Below, in pieces: positions 62,164 through 64,000 of a stretch of DNA of 64,000 bases; the first letter of the stretch is position 1; each line of letters begins with the position of its first letter. The position numbers and the translations under genes are program-made. This DNA is from Annona cherimola. Its lineage: Eukaryota; Streptophyta; Magnoliopsida; Magnoliales; Annonaceae. A model generated the notes under the pieces. That model saw only the letters and a program-made list of their open reading frames with translations, was not told the origin of the DNA and searched no databases. The DNA lies in contig CM059975.1 in assembly GCA_030490835.1 (NCBI GenBank), positions 15,133,579-15,197,578 of the forward strand. Reading direction: 5' to 3'.

Positions 62164-62215
62164 ATGCTCTCTCTCCTCCCTCCCTCGCTCAATGCCCTCT
62201 CCCACGCTTCTCCTG
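62164..62215 (+). CDS. FKBP16-4: FKBP exon 1, leader (tentative)
   Basis: Reads MLSLLPPSLNALSHASP from the ATG at 62164 and ends at a GTACTC donor in phase 1. The Ser/Leu/Pro composition suits a transit peptide. The following intron would be only 61 bp and consists largely of CT repeats, so reading straight through from the ATG at 62190 is an alternative. Confidence 0.45.
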
Positions 62216-62219
62216 GTAC

Positions 62220-62250
<31 letters not shown>

Positions 62251-63336
62251 TGCATTCGTCATTTTACTCATTTTAGTGTTTTCTGAATGGAAAAGAAAGG
62301 AGAGCGCTGCCGCACAAGAAATTTCAAGGGCCGCGCTGTTGCTCGGATGTGCCATCGCCACCACAAGCATTGAATTTGGATCCCACTGGGGAGAGGAGGA
62401 GATGGTTGATTGGTTCTCTCATTGCAGCTGGTTAGCGACTTCTTCCAGTCGACCTTCAAATTATGATATGCCAGTCATTAAATCCAACTGTCTAATTCTC
62501 AAATTGTAGCTTGATGACTGTTGATCCATTTGACTGGATAATTACATATGACTGGATGCTGTGGGCCGATGATTATCGCGACTTTATAATTGATGGCGTC
62601 CATCCATGGAAGAAAGAAACATTTGCTGTTAGAGATAATGCATCTGCATGCAAATGTCTGCCAAAAATTTTCTGAATGCAAATGCAAATATCCACACAAC
62701 TTTAGGTTCTGCTTTTTCTGATTTGAAGATACATGTTTCCATAAGTTGCAGTTTTCCACCTGTTTTGCTTGTTCTTATTTTTCATGGCTTAAATTTTATT
62801 ATGCTTCAGTGTCTGGCATTTTCATCTCTGACACAGCTGTTGCTGTTAGTACAAGTAGAAGAGCTGTAAGTTTTTCACGAAGATTATGAGTATTCTGTAT
62901 TAATTTCTCCTGCTCATGCTAGTTAAAAAGTATATGCTTTGACTGTTTTTCGCTTGTTTGTTTATTTTTTCTTTGCAGCTTAGAGCATCTAAAATACCCG
63001 AGGAGGACTACACCACTCTTCCGAATGGACTGAAGTTAGTAATACACAACTCTTGAAAATTATCTGTATGCCAGAAAAAATTGTCGTTTCTTTGCTTCTC
63101 TCAATTTAAGTACTTGTATTTCTTCCGCCACTGTGAGTGGCCATGCGTGTCCATTTTCTTATCCCTTTCATGAGTATGTGAACATGTCTGTGTCTCACAT
63201 CTGTGGAAACATTAGTTGCAGTCTTGACCATTATGAAAGGTAATCCTTGTTCTTATTATGTTCTGTAAATCAGGTACTATGACTTGCAAGTTGGGAGTGG
63301 GGCTGAAGCTGTTAAGGGATCACGTGTTGCAGTACG
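62164..63336 (+). CDS. FKBP16-4: Chloroplast FKBP-type peptidyl-prolyl isomerase, 5' part (gene span, runs off the window)
   Basis: This is the N-terminal part of a plant plastid immunophilin. Exons 3-5 join in frame to give AVSTSRRALRASKIPEEDYT, TLPNGLKYYDLQVGSGAEAV and KGSRVAV, which matches the start of the FKBP domain of the FKBP16-4 type, whose members are predicted thylakoid-lumen prolyl isomerases. A hydrophobic stretch (RAALLLGLSGIF) followed by DTAVAV looks like a lumen-targeting signal and cleavage region, preceded by a Ser/Pro-rich leader. Exons 1 and 2 are less certain than 3-5. The rest of the catalytic domain lies to the right of the window; a TTGCAG acceptor at 63993-63998 may open the next exon. 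The name is from recognition of the sequence, and another plastid FKBP is possible. Confidence 0.75.
62277..62348 (+). CDS. FKBP16-4: FKBP exon 2, leader and start of hydrophobic signal (tentative)
   Basis: Reads VFSEWKRKESAAAQEISRAA then LLLG, from a TTTTAG acceptor to a weak GTGCCA donor. This donor was chosen because it gives phase 1 and fuses in frame to LSGIFISDTAVAV in exon 3. Confidence 0.45.
62810..62865 (+). CDS. FKBP16-4: FKBP exon 3
   Basis: Encodes SGIFISDTAVAVSTSRRA between a CTTCAG acceptor and a strong GTAAGT donor, phase 0 at the end. Confidence 0.8.
62979..63034 (+). CDS. FKBP16-4: FKBP exon 4
   Basis: Encodes LRASKIPEEDYTTLPNGLK; TTTGCAG acceptor, GTTAGT donor, phase 2. 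Confidence 0.88.
63274..63336 (+). CDS. FKBP16-4: FKBP exon 5, start of FKBP fold
   Basis: Encodes YYDLQVGSGAEAVKGSRVAV. Two donors are possible: GTACGG after 63331 (phase 0) or GTTGTG after 63336 (phase 2). The second fits an AT at the window end better, as it would give R-Y in place of the usual H-Y. Confidence 0.85.
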
Positions 63337-64000
63337 GTTGTGTTCTCATTAGCTTATCTTTATGCTTTCAAGTCAACTTCTGAAATAAAGTGCCGATTTG
63401 GTGTGTAAAGCTACCACACATTGTGGGGTCGGGGAAAGGGCGTTTATATCCAACCATGGCCTTGTTTTTTACAAAAATGTTTCCTGTGACTCAAACCTAC
63501 AACCTCAGGTCACCAAGGCAGGAATTCTAACCTTCTGAAATATTTTCCTGGGAAAAGTCATTCAACATTTTTTTCATGTTTGTGTAGCTCGCTTCTATGC
63601 TTCAGTTGTGCAGTTGACTCTAACTTTGTCTCATGATTTTCCTGTTTGGTTCTTCATTTGCAGTTTTAGTTGCAAGTGAATTTTTTACTCCATAGATTTT
63701 TTATTTTTCTATTTTTCTAAGATATTGATCCTATTAACAATAGAAAACACTTTATGCTTAATTGCCGGTGGTGAAGTTTTGAAAGTTATAAAATCTCTCT
63801 TGAAAAAATTAAAAACATCTTAAAAAATATTTTATTTTGAAGCGGTTGCCTGCACTCCATGCTCTGCCACTGTTAATCACAATGGGGATACTATACTCCC
63901 ACTGGTGCAGATAGTGGCTGAAAAATTTTGTTGATGGCATCAAAGATTCAAAACCAGATTAACTACTCAGAGAAAAAAAGAATCTTTTACTATTGCAGAT
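63337..64000 (+). other. FKBP intron 5 to window edge
   Basis: Holds the SINE at 63405-63535 and then AT-rich sequence. TTGCAG at 63993-63998 is a plausible acceptor for exon 6. Confidence 0.5.
63405..63535 (-). mobile_element. Au-like SINE in FKBP intron 5
   Basis: On the minus strand the segment reads as a tRNA-derived SINE head, with GGTGACCTGAGGTT followed by a B-box-like GGTTTGAGTCAC, then CAGGAAAC and a body ending near CCCCGACCCCACAAT. This order matches the widespread plant Au SINE family. No target-site duplication could be made out. Confidence 0.7.

Noticed and set aside
61940..62509. 189-residue plus-strand open frame
   Set aside because: Runs through the FKBP leader exons, the CT microsatellite and intron sequence; only parts of it are coding.
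63411..63530. tRNA gene
   Set aside because: A B-box-like motif is present but no cloverleaf can be formed; the context is that of a SINE head.

Overview
The window is nuclear DNA of a flowering plant. It is AT-rich, its genes are split by many GT-AG introns, and transposon remnants fill most of the rest. The lineage cannot be fixed from sequence alone. No prokaryotic, organellar or CRISPR-type feature is present. I found no clearly new molecular system; the interest lies in one near-complete essential gene carrying an apparent frameshift and in well-resolved nested transposons.

Layout. From 1 to about 24.6 kb there is mostly transposon-derived DNA: a possible two-exon fragment of an unidentified minus-strand gene (1975-2607), several families of short inverted-repeat elements (MITEs and foldback elements), a heavily mutated RTE-type LINE (about 5880-7060), hAT-type elements (3989-4655, 16112-18093) and a Tourist-like MITE (18838-19129).

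From 24632 to 57885 on the minus strand lies the second-largest subunit of RNA polymerase III (NRPC2/RPC2). I could place 38 exons whose phases join throughout. They predict 1146 residues once a single extra base in exon 31 is set aside; read literally, that base ends the protein after 929 residues. Its larger introns hold datable insertions: a Pack-MULE-like element and a gypsy-type LTR remnant in intron 7, a triple hAT/other/hAT nest in intron 11, and a Mutator-type MITE in intron 25 whose empty site survives in a neighbouring tandem copy.

From 57886 to 62163 is the head-to-head intergenic region, with further MITEs. From about 62164 on the plus strand begins a chloroplast (probably thylakoid-lumen) FKBP-type prolyl isomerase most like FKBP16-4. 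Five exons are visible before the gene runs off the right edge; its fifth intron carries an Au-like SINE. The two recognised genes, transcription of small RNAs by Pol III and a plastid prolyl isomerase, have no evident functional link beyond adjacency.
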